A stretch of DNA of 64,000 nt, taken from Pararhizobium sp. IMCC3301 (lineage in GTDB: Bacteria; Pseudomonadota; Alphaproteobacteria; Rhizobiales; GCA-2746425). The notes beneath the pieces were generated by a model. The model worked only from the letters and a program-made list of their open reading frames with translations, made no database searches and was not told where the DNA came from. Shown here in pieces: positions 27,367 to 37,333 of this stretch. The stretch's first letter is position 1, and each line of letters opens with the position of its first letter. Where the stretch lies: NCBI RefSeq assembly GCF_030758315.1, contig NZ_CP132336.1:558001-622000 (forward strand). Direction: 5' to 3'. The translations under genes were made by a program, and so were the position numbers.

Positions 27367-28617
27367 CTATCCAGCTCTTCCGGACACCCGCAGGAAAAAC
27401 GATTCAATTGAAACGGCGATTTGACCCGCCACTTTCTCGCGCCATGACGCAGAACCCAGCAGTTTTGCATCACCGGTATTGGACAAATAGCCCAATTCGA
27501 CAAGAACCGACGGCACATCGGGGGCGGTCAGAACACGAAAATCAGCCGATCTGCGCGGGTTCTTGTTGAGTTTCAGGACTGGTTTGACGTCCCCCAGCAG
27601 CCGTCTTGCAAAAGCAATCGACAAATTCTTTGTCTCGCGGCGCGCCAGATCAATAAGAATGTCCGCCACTTCATCGGGTTTGTCGGCCAGCTCAACGCCG
27701 GCGATTGTATCGGACCGGTTTTCCTTGTCGGCGAGCAGCCTGGCAACTTCATCAGAAGCGGTTTCGTCCAGCGTATAGACTGTGGCACCACGGACATAGG
27801 CCTGCGTAACCGTATCGGCATGAAATGACACCATCAATTGCGCACCCTTTTTGCGGGCAAATTCGACCCGTTCATCCAGAGAGATAAAGGTGTCGTCTTC
27901 CCGTGTCATCAGCACCTCGAAGTTCGGATTTTCCTTGAGCGCTTCACGGACATCCTTGGTAAATTGCAGGACCAGATCCTTTTCCCTGACGCCACTTGAT
28001 CCGACGGCACCATCATCAATGCCGCCATGACCGGGATCGAGCACAATCACTGTTTTGCCGCGCCCGGGCAGCTTTGGAACGGATGCAGCCGGCGTCCGGT
28101 TTGAAAGACTACCGACAGATTTGAGTTTACCCACACCATCCAGAAATTCCGCGCGGCTTGCCGGCACGAGATCGAACACCAGGCGTGCCGGTTGCCCCTC
28201 AAGGGGGGCCAGAACAAATGATTCATCGATATTCACCGGCTGTGTCAGGTCCAGCACCATGCGTGACTTGCCTTTGGCAATCAGGCCGAACCGGAAAGTA
28301 CCGACCAGTCCCCGCCCCTCGCGGCTGTTTTCGCTCATTTCCGAGAAATCAAGTTCGGGAACATCAATCACCACCCGATAAGGATCAGCCAGCGTGAATG
28401 CCGCAAACTCAACGGATTTCTCCAGATCAATGACGAATCTTGTGCGATCCGAATTTCCCGCTGCACGTGCATCCAATGTGCGGATCGGCTCTTCGCCTTC
28501 CTGGGCGGAAATTTGATCAAGCGGCCAAAGCACCGCCAGTGACAGCAACAGCACGGCAGGGCAAAGCCGGGACAGCAAATTCCATCTGCGTGAAGAAAGG
28601 ATGCGGTTCGGTGTCAT
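27367..28617 (-). CDS. Periplasmic N-acetylmuramoyl-L-alanine amidase (AmiC type)
   Basis: A 416-residue cell-division amidase that removes peptide stems from peptidoglycan. A long N-region and hydrophobic stretch (about residues 15-35, cleavage near ISAQ) form an export signal. The AMIN domain (about 45-150) targets the septum, and the Amidase_3 domain has VIVLDPGHGGIDDGA, SFHADT and SVLVELGYLSN, giving the zinc His/Glu/His set and the catalytic glutamate. The ATG at 28617 is chosen because it immediately precedes the signal sequence; the frame is open further upstream. The M23 peptidase and mrcA nearby form a loose cell-wall cluster with it. Confidence 0.92.
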   Translation of the reverse strand: MTPNRILSSRRWNLLSRLCPAVLLLSLAVLWPLDQISAQEGEEPIRTLDARAAGNSDRTRFVIDLEKSVEFAAFTLADPYRVVIDVPELDFSEMSENSREGRGLVGTFRFGLIAKGKSRMVLDLTQPVNIDESFVLAPLEGQPARLVFDLVPASRAEFLDGVGKLKSVGSLSNRTPAASVPKLPGRGKTVIVLDPGHGGIDDGAVGSSGVREKDLVLQFTKDVREALKENPNFEVLMTREDDTFISLDERVEFARKKGAQLMVSFHADTVTQAYVRGATVYTLDETASDEVARLLADKENRSDTIAGVELADKPDEVADILIDLARRETKNLSIAFARRLLGDVKPVLKLNKNPRRSADFRVLTAPDVPSVLVELGYLSNTGDAKLLGSASWREKVAGQIAVSIESFFLRVSGRAG

Positions 28618-29563
28618 TCGTGTATGTCTATCCTGCGGTAATGGTTTCCGGCAATACGGGCCAAGCTCATATGAAAGCGGGACGAGAACTGGAACTATCA
28701 CCGAATACGGTTAAATTTGTCTTTGTCACTCCTGGCCGGCAATCCTCAAAAGCAGCATCGGCACCGGAAACCAGCCTTGCGCCGGCGCGTCGACAGGGCG
28801 AGATTGATACGCAAAACAGATCGCAAGATCATGGTGTGGCGATCACACTGCGGCTGAAGATTATCCCCATTCCGCGTCCGCCGGATCCCGAATTTTGACA
28901 CCTCTCATGCAACCGGACGGGTCGCAATCAGTGTCTGTATCGCAATGCTGCGAAAACTTTTCGGAAGTGCCTGCCTGCAGCAAAGCAGTTTGACAATCCC
29001 TGTTTGCAGCCAAAACCGAACTTGATCATTTCAACGCCCAAAAAAGTCTGCAGCACAGCCATATCAAAAGACAGCGAATTATCAAACAGGCGCTTGCTTA
29101 AATTCACTGTCAAACCTATTAAGGTAACAGGGCACGCATAATCTCATTGTGGATGCGCACCGGCAAGGCAATCGACCTCAGGTCGATATCAGCCAAAACG
29201 CAACGCCAGTATGGCCGCGCATTTTTCCGGAATGCAGACACTGTTATTTTTGAACTGTGGCGCCCGCCCCCTGCTCGGACAGATTGTGTTCGGGTTTTAA
29301 AAAAAATTGAAGGTTCCGTTTCGGGTGAGACTAAAAACCGCAGATACGGCTTGCGAAGCACCATGCTCCAGAATTCTAGATATTCTGGCCATCAGCGTCC
29401 GGGTAATTACCCAGTCGCGCATCGCGTTGATCGCCGCCCTGCCCTCTCCTGAACGTATTTTTCGCATTACAAGCAAAACACCAGGCTATGCCGTGCCCGC
29501 AGTTGGAACGCGTCTTTGCGCCCTGCACCGCGCCCGGCAACTGGCCTGTGGAGAAAAAAATCA
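28618..29563. other. 946-nt divergent region between amiC and rne, including a long rne leader
   Basis: No gene is supported. An open plus-strand frame running to 28898 could encode a small protein of about 75 residues but has no recognisable features. Two strong palindromes lie in the right half: ATCGACCT, one base, AGGTCGAT at 29171-29187, and CCAGAAT, seven bases, ATTCTGG at 29368-29388. RNase E genes are known to have long, autoregulated 5' leaders, and this stretch is the natural place for one. Confidence 0.5.
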
Positions 29564-32209
29564 ATGGCAAATAAAATGCTTATCGATGCCTCCCACCCGG
29601 AAGAAACCCGTGTGGCAGTCGTCAAGGGCAACAGGGTCGAAGAGTTCGACTTTGAAGCTGCAAATAGAGTTCAGTTAAGAGGGAACATCTATCTCGCAAA
29701 AGTAACCCGGGTCGAGCCGTCATTACAGGCGGCCTTCGTCGATTACGGCGGAAATCGTCATGGATTTCTGGCATTCAGCGAGATTCATCCCGACTATTAT
29801 CAAATTCCGATTGCTGACCGGCAGGCGCTTCTTGAAGAAGAAGCTGCCGACGAAATTGAAGCCAAGGAAAGCAGCGACTCAGATATTGAAAAAACCGCGG
29901 CCGAAAACGCCGCTGGCGACGCATCTGATGATAGCGAGACTGATTCCCATACAAAGGCAGAATCCACTGGCTCCGGCAGCCGGGGCAGACGCAATCATCC
30001 AGCCGACGAGGATGACGACAACACCGGCAAATCCGATGACGGCGATGATTCTCCGAGCGTAGAATCCGTCGGTGCAGAAGATGCGATGGAAGAGGTTCCG
30101 GAACGGCGACGCCCGCGCCGCCGCCAGTACAAGATTCAGGAAGTCATCAAACGGCGTCAGGTCCTTCTGGTCCAGGTCGTCAAAGAAGAGCGCGGCAACA
30201 AAGGCGCGGCTATGACGACCTACCTGTCGCTCGCAGGCCGTTATTCGGTGCTGATGCCGAACACGGCCCGCGGCGGTGGAATTTCCCGCAAGATCACCAA
30301 TCCAGCTGATCGCAAGCGGCTTAAATCGGTCGCCAATTCTCTGGAGGTTGCACCGGGTATGGGCGTGATTTTGCGCACGGCGGGGGCCAATCGCACCAAA
30401 CCCGAAATCAAACGGGATTTTGAATATCTTCTGCGGTTGTGGGAAAATGTACGCACGTTGACACTGCAATCCAGTGCGCCGTGTCTGGTCTATGAAGAAG
30501 GCAGTCTGGTCAAACGCTCGATTCGTGATCTGTACAGCAAAGACATTGATGAAATCCAGGTCGCCGGGGAAGCCGGCTATCGTGAAGCAAAAGACTTCAT
30601 GAAAATGCTGATGCCGAGCCATGCCAAGAATGTGAAGCCATACCGGGAAGAAAAATCCCTGTTCACGGCGTTTGGCATTGAACCGCAGCTGGACGCCATG
30701 TTCTCCCCCCAGGTAACGCTGAAATCTGGCGGCTACCTGGTTATCAATCCCACTGAAGCTCTGGTTTCGGTTGATGTCAACTCGGGTAAATCGACCCGCG
30801 AACACAATATTGAAGACACAGCGGTTCAGACCAATCTGGAAGCTGCTGAAGAAGTGGCGCGGCAATTGCGTCTGCGCGATCTCGCCGGACTGATTGTGAT
30901 CGATTTCATCGATATGGATGAGCGCCGCAACAACAATTCTGTCGAACGCAAGCTGAAAGACTGTCTGAAATCCGACCGGGCGCGCATTCAGGTTGGACGC
31001 ATATCGCCTTTTGGCCTGATGGAAATGTCGCGGCAGCGTATCAGAACCGGTGTTCTGGAGAGCACAACGGTCGTGTGTGAGCATTGCGAGGGCACTGGTT
31101 ACGTGCGCTCTCCTGCGTCCATTTCACTGCAGGTGCTACGCGGCCTGGAAGACCATCTGGCCAAACATTCCAGCAACAATGTATCGGTCCGGGTCAGAGC
31201 CGAGGTCGCCTTGTATATACTGAACCAGAAACGGGCGCATCTCACCGAACTGGAAGTTCGATACGGAGTTCAGATCACCGTTGATGCCGACAGCAGCGTC
31301 ACCATGCAGGGTTTCAATCTGGAAAAAGGCGAACGTTCAGAAGGCCGCTCAGCCTCAGCGGCACGTGCAGCGCTGGTCAGCGTCGACAGTATTGAACCGG
31401 TTGAAGAGGATGAGGACCTGGCCGAAGCTGAGGCAGAAGACGAAGTAGAAGCCGAAGCTGATGTGCCGGAACAGGACGATGAACCGAAGCGCAAGCGGCG
31501 GCGGCGGCGGCGCAAACGCGGCGGCAACACGGATCAGACGGCAGCACAGGACCCGGCAACAGATGCTGCCGCAGACGCTGCGAGCGAAACATCTGAATCC
31601 AGCGATGCTGAAGAGGATGATACCGACGACAGTGAAGATAATGATGGCCAGCCCAGAAAACGTCGGCGCGGAAAACGCGGTGGACGGCGCAACCGGCGCA
31701 AACGCAATGACGGCGAAGACAACGCAGAAGCCGCTTCAGAAGAGTCAGGCAACACCAGTGAGACATCTGGCGCGGATGGCGGAGAGCCAGACGCGGAAAG
31801 CTCTGAAGATCTGGCCGCAACCGAAGTTCCTGCACCGGAGGCTGACGACGAAAACGCCGATGCGAAAAAGCCTAAACCGCGCCGCGCCCGCAAGCCCAGA
31901 GCCAAAAAGTCTGATGCACCTCAGCCTGATGCTGACAGCACGCCGGCTTTGGCAGCCGAAACCGTGACTGCGGATTTTGTTGCTGAAGAACCGGTCGTTG
32001 AAGAAGAGCAACTGGTAGCAGCCGGCAGCGAGCCGATAAAAGCCGCCGAAACAGACGCGCCGACTGAGGCCCAGCCTGGTGCGGATCTGCCGATCGAAGA
32101 CGCGGTCGAACTGGTGGTGGAAAGTACCGCCGTACCGGCAGTTGAACTGGCTCCCGAACCGCCTGAAGTGGCAGCGCCAAAGCGCAGCGGCTGGTGGCGT
32201 CGACGGTAA
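29564..32209 (+). CDS. rne: Ribonuclease E
   Basis: The essential endoribonuclease and degradosome scaffold, 881 residues. The N-terminal half has an S1 domain split by an acidic, disordered insertion (about residues 90-180) as in other alphaproteobacterial RNase E. The catalytic aspartates lie in VSVDVNSGKS and VIDFIDMDER, and the zinc-link is CEHCEGTG. From about residue 600 the protein is low-complexity with acidic blocks alternating with Arg-rich RNA-binding patches (KRKRRRRRRKRGG) and the conserved end SGWWRRR. The ATG at 29564 starts the conserved MANKMLIDA; the upstream extension is leader. A hairpin follows the stop. Confidence 0.96.
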   Translation: MANKMLIDASHPEETRVAVVKGNRVEEFDFEAANRVQLRGNIYLAKVTRVEPSLQAAFVDYGGNRHGFLAFSEIHPDYYQIPIADRQALLEEEAADEIEAKESSDSDIEKTAAENAAGDASDDSETDSHTKAESTGSGSRGRRNHPADEDDDNTGKSDDGDDSPSVESVGAEDAMEEVPERRRPRRRQYKIQEVIKRRQVLLVQVVKEERGNKGAAMTTYLSLAGRYSVLMPNTARGGGISRKITNPADRKRLKSVANSLEVAPGMGVILRTAGANRTKPEIKRDFEYLLRLWENVRTLTLQSSAPCLVYEEGSLVKRSIRDLYSKDIDEIQVAGEAGYREAKDFMKMLMPSHAKNVKPYREEKSLFTAFGIEPQLDAMFSPQVTLKSGGYLVINPTEALVSVDVNSGKSTREHNIEDTAVQTNLEAAEEVARQLRLRDLAGLIVIDFIDMDERRNNNSVERKLKDCLKSDRARIQVGRISPFGLMEMSRQRIRTGVLESTTVVCEHCEGTGYVRSPASISLQVLRGLEDHLAKHSSNNVSVRVRAEVALYILNQKRAHLTELEVRYGVQITVDADSSVTMQGFNLEKGERSEGRSASAARAALVSVDSIEPVEEDEDLAEAEAEDEVEAEADVPEQDDEPKRKRRRRRRKRGGNTDQTAAQDPATDAAADAASETSESSDAEEDDTDDSEDNDGQPRKRRRGKRGGRRNRRKRNDGEDNAEAASEESGNTSETSGADGGEPDAESSEDLAATEVPAPEADDENADAKKPKPRRARKPRAKKSDAPQPDADSTPALAAETVTADFVAEEPVVEEEQLVAAGSEPIKAAETDAPTEAQPGADLPIEDAVELVVESTAVPAVELAPEPPEVAAPKRSGWWRRR

Positions 32210-32220
32210 TCAACGCATTT

Positions 32221-32258
32221 CAGGGTGATCCGCCCGGTTTTCAGGCCGGGTCACCCTG
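32221..32258 (+). terminator. Hairpin downstream of rne
   Basis: CAGGGTGA (32221-32228) pairs with TCACCCTG (32251-32258), and inside it CCCGG pairs with CCGGG, with a 4-nt bulge on the left arm and an 8-nt loop. Only TT follows, so the U-tract is poor. It lies between convergent rne and amn and may serve both. Confidence 0.6.
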
Positions 32259-32290
32259 TTCCCTCAACCATCTTGAGTGCCCGCTCAAAT

Positions 32291-33793
32291 TTACTGAAAA
32301 GCCGTCTCTGCAAAGCTTCTGAGTTTGCGACTGTGCAGGCTCTCGGCTGGCATTTCACGCATTTTTTCCACGGCCCTGATACCGATTTGAAGGTGTTTTG
32401 CGACCTGCCGCTTGTAAAAATCACTGGCCATGCCCGGCAGCTTCAATTCACCGTGCAGCGGCTTGTCGGACACGCAAAGAAGCGTTCCATAGGGCACCCG
32501 GAACCGGAATCCGTTGGCAGCAATCGTCGCGCTTTCCATATCCAGAGCAATCGCGCGTGACTGCGAGAAGCGCTGTACCGGTTCCCTGTGATCTCTCAGC
32601 TCCCAATTGCGGTTGTCGATGGTGGCAACTGTTCCGGTGCGCATGACGCTCTTCAATTCATAGCCGGTCAAGCCGGTCACTTCCGCAACCGCTTGTTCCA
32701 GGGCAACCTGAACTTCTGCCAGCGGAGGAATCGGAACCCAGGTCGGTAAGTCCGCATCCAGCACGTGATCCTCCCGCACATAACCATGAGCCAAAACATA
32801 ATCGCCCAGCCTTTGCGAATTGCGCAGACCTGCACAATGTCCCAGCATCAGCCAGGCGGCCGGTCTGAGAACGGCAATGTGATCGGTGATGGTTTTTGCG
32901 TTCGACGGCCCGACACCGATATTCACCATGGTGATACCGTCATGGCCCTTGCGGCACAGATGATAGGCCGGCATCTGCGGCAGCCGGCTGGGCGCCTCAC
33001 CTTTGCAAGGCGCATCCTCGCCTTTCAGCGTCATCACATTGCCGGGCTCGACAAAGCACTCATACTCGCCCTCACCGCTTTTCATCATGGTCTGCGCCAG
33101 CGCACAAAATTCGTCAATGTAGAATTGGTAGTTGGTGAACAGCACAAAGTTTTGAAAATGAGTCGGACTGGTAGCGGTATAATGGGCCAGCCGGTGCAGC
33201 GAATAATCCACCCGCTGCGCCGGAAACGCAGCCAGCGGCATCGGTTCACCCGGCGCCACCTCATATTCTCCATTCGCAATCGCATCGTCGGTAACCGCGA
33301 GATCAGGCACATCGAAAACCTCGCGCAACTGGACATCAAGGCGCTGCGACAACCCGCCTTCGACATGCATCCCTTCAGGAAAAGCAAAATGCAGTGGAAT
33401 GGGTGAATCACTTTCACCGATTTCAATGCCAACCCCATGATTTGCAATCAGTTTGGTGAATTGCTCTTTCAGATATTCACGGAAGAGATCCGGCCGGCTC
33501 AACGTGGTCTGATAAGTTCCAGGACCGGCGACAAACCCGAATGATGATCGTGAATCCGGGCGCGTATAGCCGGTCGTCGTCAACCTGGCATAAGGATAAC
33601 AAGCACGGACCCGGCCGCTGGGCAGTCCATTTTCCAGCAATTCCTTGAAATGCATCTGGATAAAGCCGGAATTGCGGTCGTAGATTTCGATCAGACGGTT
33701 GACCGCTTCATCCACATCACTGGTCACCAGAGCCGAAAATGGCTCCGGCATCAGCAATGTGTCGCTCCAGTTCATATCTGCAAGATCAGTCAT
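32291..33793 (-). CDS. amn: AMP nucleosidase
   Basis: Cytosolic enzyme that splits AMP into adenine and ribose-5-phosphate, adjusting adenylate pools. The 500-residue product matches Amn in length, with an N-terminal AMN domain and a C-terminal nucleoside-phosphorylase-like domain (NIGVGPSNAKTITDHIAVLRP, then LDMESATIAANGFRFRVPYGTLL). The ATG at 33793 has a GGAGCG site 6 nt upstream; a longer reading would run into the end of maeB. It lies 31 nt downstream of maeB and is probably co-transcribed with it. Confidence 0.94.
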   Translation of the reverse strand: MTDLADMNWSDTLLMPEPFSALVTSDVDEAVNRLIEIYDRNSGFIQMHFKELLENGLPSGRVRACYPYARLTTTGYTRPDSRSSFGFVAGPGTYQTTLSRPDLFREYLKEQFTKLIANHGVGIEIGESDSPIPLHFAFPEGMHVEGGLSQRLDVQLREVFDVPDLAVTDDAIANGEYEVAPGEPMPLAAFPAQRVDYSLHRLAHYTATSPTHFQNFVLFTNYQFYIDEFCALAQTMMKSGEGEYECFVEPGNVMTLKGEDAPCKGEAPSRLPQMPAYHLCRKGHDGITMVNIGVGPSNAKTITDHIAVLRPAAWLMLGHCAGLRNSQRLGDYVLAHGYVREDHVLDADLPTWVPIPPLAEVQVALEQAVAEVTGLTGYELKSVMRTGTVATIDNRNWELRDHREPVQRFSQSRAIALDMESATIAANGFRFRVPYGTLLCVSDKPLHGELKLPGMASDFYKRQVAKHLQIGIRAVEKMREMPAESLHSRKLRSFAETAFQ

Positions 33794-33824
33794 ATTCGCT
33801 CCACAATTCAAAGTGGCTGAGGCT

Positions 33825-36134
33825 TTACGCCGTATCGGAATTTGCTTCAACGGCCGCAAGGGCTGAAATATTGACAATTCCGCGTGAGGTTACAGAAGGC
33901 GTTACAATATGGGCCGACTTGGCGCAGCCAAGCAAAATCGGGCCGACATGAAGCGCATCTGTCATTGATTTCAGAAGATTCAGAGCGATATTTGCCGCAT
34001 CAAGTGTTGGAAACACCAGAAGATTGGCTTCGCCCTGCAGGGGACTGTCAGGCATCGCCTTGGCCCGCATTGCTACGGACAGCGCGGCATCGCCATGCAT
34101 TTCACCATCCACTTCAAACGTGACGTTCATTGCGCGCAAAACCGCCAGCGCATCGCGCATTTTGCGGGCGGTCGCCGTTTCTCGTGATCCGAAATTGGAG
34201 TGCGACAGTAATGCCGCCTTTGGGTCGATGCCAAAACGCCGAATATGACTGGCCGCCAGAATTGTCATTTCCGCAATTTCTTCTGCGGTCGGATTTTCCG
34301 TCACATAAGTGTCTGTCAGGAAATAGCCACCACGTGCGTTGATGAGGAGACTGAGGCTCGAATAATCATCCGCTCCGGCTTTCAGCCCGATAATGTTGCG
34401 TATGTCCCGCACATGCTTGTCATAGCGCCCCTCCAGACCACAGATCATCGCATCGGCATCACCGCGTTCCAATGCCAGTGCAGCGATCACCGTGGTATTG
34501 GTCCGAACGATTGTGCGTGCAGCATCGCTGGTCACACCTTTGCGGCCAACCTTGGAGAAAAACAGATCGACATAATCGCGGTAGCGCGGATCGTCTTCGG
34601 GATTGATAATTTCGCAATCGCGTTGCGGGCGGAACCGCAGCCCGAAACGCTCTGCCCGGCTGTCCATGACAGCTGGCCGGCCGATGAGAATGGGAATGGC
34701 GATGCCATCTTCCACCAGCACCTGAGCTGCCCGCAAAATCCGTTCATCTTCGCCGTCTGCATAGATAATTCGGGTCGGCGTATTCTGCGCAGCAGCAAAA
34801 ATAGGCTTCATCAACAGCCCGGATCTGAATACAAACTGGCTTAATCGGTCCACATAGGCGCGCATATCGTCAATCGGCCGCGTCGCAACGCCTGACTCCA
34901 TGGCAGCTTTTGCTACTGCCGGAGCAATCCGGATGATGAGCCGTTGGTCAAACGGAGACGGGATCAGATATTGCGGGCCGAATGTGTGCGATACGCCGCC
35001 ATAGGCCTGTGCCACAACTTCAGTCGGCTCCTCGCGCGCAAGCGCCGCAATGGCACGCACGGCGGCATGTTTCATCTCCTCATTGATCGTCGTTGCGCCA
35101 ACATCAAGTGCGCCCCGGAAAATATAGGGGAAACACAGGACATTGTTGACCTGATTGGAATAGTCGGAACGGCCGGTACAGATCATTGCATCCGGAGATG
35201 CCGCCAACGCAGCTTCAGGCATGATCTCCGGATTGGGGTTGGCCAGAGCCATGATCAAGGGCTTCGCGGCCATTCTGGCCACCATCGAGGATTTCAGAAC
35301 CCCGCCGGCTGACAGGCCGAGAAACACATCTGCACCTTCAATGACATCGTCCAGTGTGCGCAAGGCAGTCTGCTGAGCGAACGTTCCCTTCCATTCATCC
35401 ATCAGGGCCTCGCGGCCTTCATAGACAACGCCTTCAATGTCCGTCACCCAGATGTGTTCGCGCCGCACGCCAAGAGAGACCAGCAAGTTGAGGCATGCAA
35501 GCGCCGCAGCACCGGCGCCAGAAGCGACAACTTTAACCTCGTCCAGTTGCTTACCGGCAAGCTCAACGCCGTTCAGGACCGCAGCACCAACAATGATCGC
35601 AGTGCCATGCTGGTCATCATGAAACACCGGAATGTTCATTTTTTCACGCAGGGCGCGCTCGATCTGAAAGCATTCGGGCGCCTTTATATCTTCCAGATTG
35701 ATACCGCCAAAGGTTGGTTCAAGAGCGCTTACCACGTCGACGAACCGCTCCACGCCGGTTGCATCCACCTCGATATCAAACACATCGATGCCGGCAAATT
35801 TCTTGAACAGCACCGCCTTGCCTTCCATCACCGGCTTGGAAGCAAGAGGACCGATTGCACCCAGTCCCAGAACTGCGGTCCCGTTTGACACCACGCCGAC
35901 CAGATTACCGCGCGCCGTATAATTGAAGGCAAGCGATGGATCGCGTTCAATGGCAAGACAGGGAGCTGCCACACCGGGCGAATAGGCCAGCGCCAGATCG
36001 CGCTGGTTTCCAAGCGGTTTCGTCGCCATGATCTCAAGTTTTCCCGGCCTTGGAAATTCATGGTAAAACAGAGCATTCTGCTCAAAGTCATCATTTGCAG
36101 ATTTGCCATCATTCGACGTATCGCCATCAGCCAT
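33825..36134 (-). CDS. maeB: NADP-dependent malic enzyme with phosphotransacetylase-like domain
   Basis: Decarboxylates malate to pyruvate with NADP, linking the TCA cycle to gluconeogenesis and lipid synthesis. The 769-residue protein has the malic-enzyme domain (about 20-430: [23 protein letters not shown], the Rossmann segment [14 protein letters not shown]) fused to a phosphotransacetylase-like C-terminal domain (about 440-760) that usually has a regulatory, not catalytic, role. This is the standard large MaeB architecture. It starts 374 nt from the accessory region on its right. Confidence 0.95.
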   Translation of the reverse strand: MADGDTSNDGKSANDDFEQNALFYHEFPRPGKLEIMATKPLGNQRDLALAYSPGVAAPCLAIERDPSLAFNYTARGNLVGVVSNGTAVLGLGAIGPLASKPVMEGKAVLFKKFAGIDVFDIEVDATGVERFVDVVSALEPTFGGINLEDIKAPECFQIERALREKMNIPVFHDDQHGTAIIVGAAVLNGVELAGKQLDEVKVVASGAGAAALACLNLLVSLGVRREHIWVTDIEGVVYEGREALMDEWKGTFAQQTALRTLDDVIEGADVFLGLSAGGVLKSSMVARMAAKPLIMALANPNPEIMPEAALAASPDAMICTGRSDYSNQVNNVLCFPYIFRGALDVGATTINEEMKHAAVRAIAALAREEPTEVVAQAYGGVSHTFGPQYLIPSPFDQRLIIRIAPAVAKAAMESGVATRPIDDMRAYVDRLSQFVFRSGLLMKPIFAAAQNTPTRIIYADGEDERILRAAQVLVEDGIAIPILIGRPAVMDSRAERFGLRFRPQRDCEIINPEDDPRYRDYVDLFFSKVGRKGVTSDAARTIVRTNTTVIAALALERGDADAMICGLEGRYDKHVRDIRNIIGLKAGADDYSSLSLLINARGGYFLTDTYVTENPTAEEIAEMTILAASHIRRFGIDPKAALLSHSNFGSRETATARKMRDALAVLRAMNVTFEVDGEMHGDAALSVAMRAKAMPDSPLQGEANLLVFPTLDAANIALNLLKSMTDALHVGPILLGCAKSAHIVTPSVTSRGIVNISALAAVEANSDTA

Positions 36135-36508
36135 TGTTTATTCCTTTGCAGGCGTTGGAGCCCCGATCCAGGCGGTCGGGGTTATGTGGTCGTGATTTGG
36201 TCCCACACTTCGGTAACCAAGAAAAGTAATTAGATCGTTTGCGGTTGATATTGAACCGTTTGCAGGCTTGGAAACGCCGCGCAATATAGTGCATCGGGCA
36301 GGATGGCTAGTTCGTTGAAATTCCGGGTATGGTAGGTTTGTCCGCGCAGCCGCCGTCCGTACAAACCGAAGCGAACAACCGCTCTCCGTCCAAACTGTCC
36401 GTGCAGCAATCGGTCTACCGCACACTTTGATCAAACAATCAGCGAAGGATCGGTAAGAGCCTAATTCGGGAATCCCAAGTTCGGCACCAAGCAGGAGAAG
36501 ATTGTTGG
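36135..36508. other. Gene-free border between maeB and the accessory island
   Basis: No supported gene, tRNA or attachment-like repeat. A minus-strand open frame of 98 codons (36138-36434) shows no recognisable features and is probably chance. Promoter elements for maeB are expected at the left end. Confidence 0.5.
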
Positions 36509-37129
36509 TTAATTCCCCTTTGAATCCGCGGTTGTCGAAAACGAACCTTGCTTGAGATCAAGCATCAGACGTTCATCGGCATTCCTCATGAGTTCGTAAA
36601 ACTCATCGACATCCTTTCGGAGCTGCTCACTTGGCTCTACATCATGAGGAAATTCTACTTCGTTGGCCTCTTGCGCAAATTCCAAAGACCCTCTGTTTGC
36701 GGTCGCCTGTGCTGAAACAACCAAAGTACGCCCCTCTTTGCTTAGCGCGCTTGCATGCTCCAGCAAGAATTTTTCTAGTCCTATTGCATGCTTTCCGAGA
36801 TTTCCGGCAATGCGCGCTTGTGCTTCAAGCCAGTCTAAATCAGGTGCCCACAGGTCTGGTACAATGGAGTTGAACAGTCGGTAAAAATCTGCCGCTGCTG
36901 CATATTCTCGCTCAAACATCAGCTCTTGACGCTTTAGTAAGAGCCTATTTTGGTCAGTGTCTCTCACTAGAAGATTTTTGTGAGTTTCTAGCAGGATGTC
37001 CAGTCGCACCTGATGTGACTGAATAATTCTAGATGAAACGAGCTTGCCAATAAATGCTGCAATGCCTCCGGATACGGAGGCGATGCCGCCAATCGCCCCA
37101 ACTATTATAAATATCTCATCCCAACCCAT
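36509..37129 (-). CDS. Unrecognised membrane-anchored coiled-coil protein
   Basis: I do not recognise this 206-residue protein. It has one N-terminal Gly/Ala/Ile-rich membrane segment (about residues 5-30), a helical, charged stretch rich in Leu, Arg and Gln (about 30-80) likely to form a coiled coil, and a mainly helical cytosolic remainder with an acidic end. The ATG at 37129 has GGAG 8 nt upstream and puts the membrane segment at the N-terminus; the frame is open to 37228. It lies 204 nt downstream of the AAA ATPase gene on the same strand and may be co-transcribed with it. Composition is AT-richer than the flanking core genes. Confidence 0.6.
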   Translation of the reverse strand: MGWDEIFIIVGAIGGIASVSGGIAAFIGKLVSSRIIQSHQVRLDILLETHKNLLVRDTDQNRLLLKRQELMFEREYAAAADFYRLFNSIVPDLWAPDLDWLEAQARIAGNLGKHAIGLEKFLLEHASALSKEGRTLVVSAQATANRGSLEFAQEANEVEFPHDVEPSEQLRKDVDEFYELMRNADERLMLDLKQGSFSTTADSKGN

Positions 37130-37333
37130 CTTCCAGTCTCCATCTGTCGCGTTCCTGTAAGGTTTCCCACCGCAGTAGAGCCTGATGTCAGGATTAGCTA
37201 CATGAACTACTGTAAGATCAATTAACAATCAAATGGTGCAACATCGTGCTTTTTGGCCTGCCAATCGGTTCGAAGTTTTTTGTGAATGGTTCAAATCTTT
37301 GCAATCAGATGCTGGGAGCATTGAGGCCACATC

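Noticed and set aside
28440-28898. Plus-strand 152-codon frame between amiC and rne
   Set aside because: Half of it is antisense to amiC, and the rest has no ribosome site or recognisable domain.
29879-31084. 401-codon minus-strand open frame inside rne
   Set aside because: It is fully antisense to the conserved RNase E catalytic domain and shows no recognisable family or ribosome site.
36138-36434. 98-codon minus-strand frame next to maeB
   Set aside because: No motif, weak start context and unusual composition; treated as non-coding.
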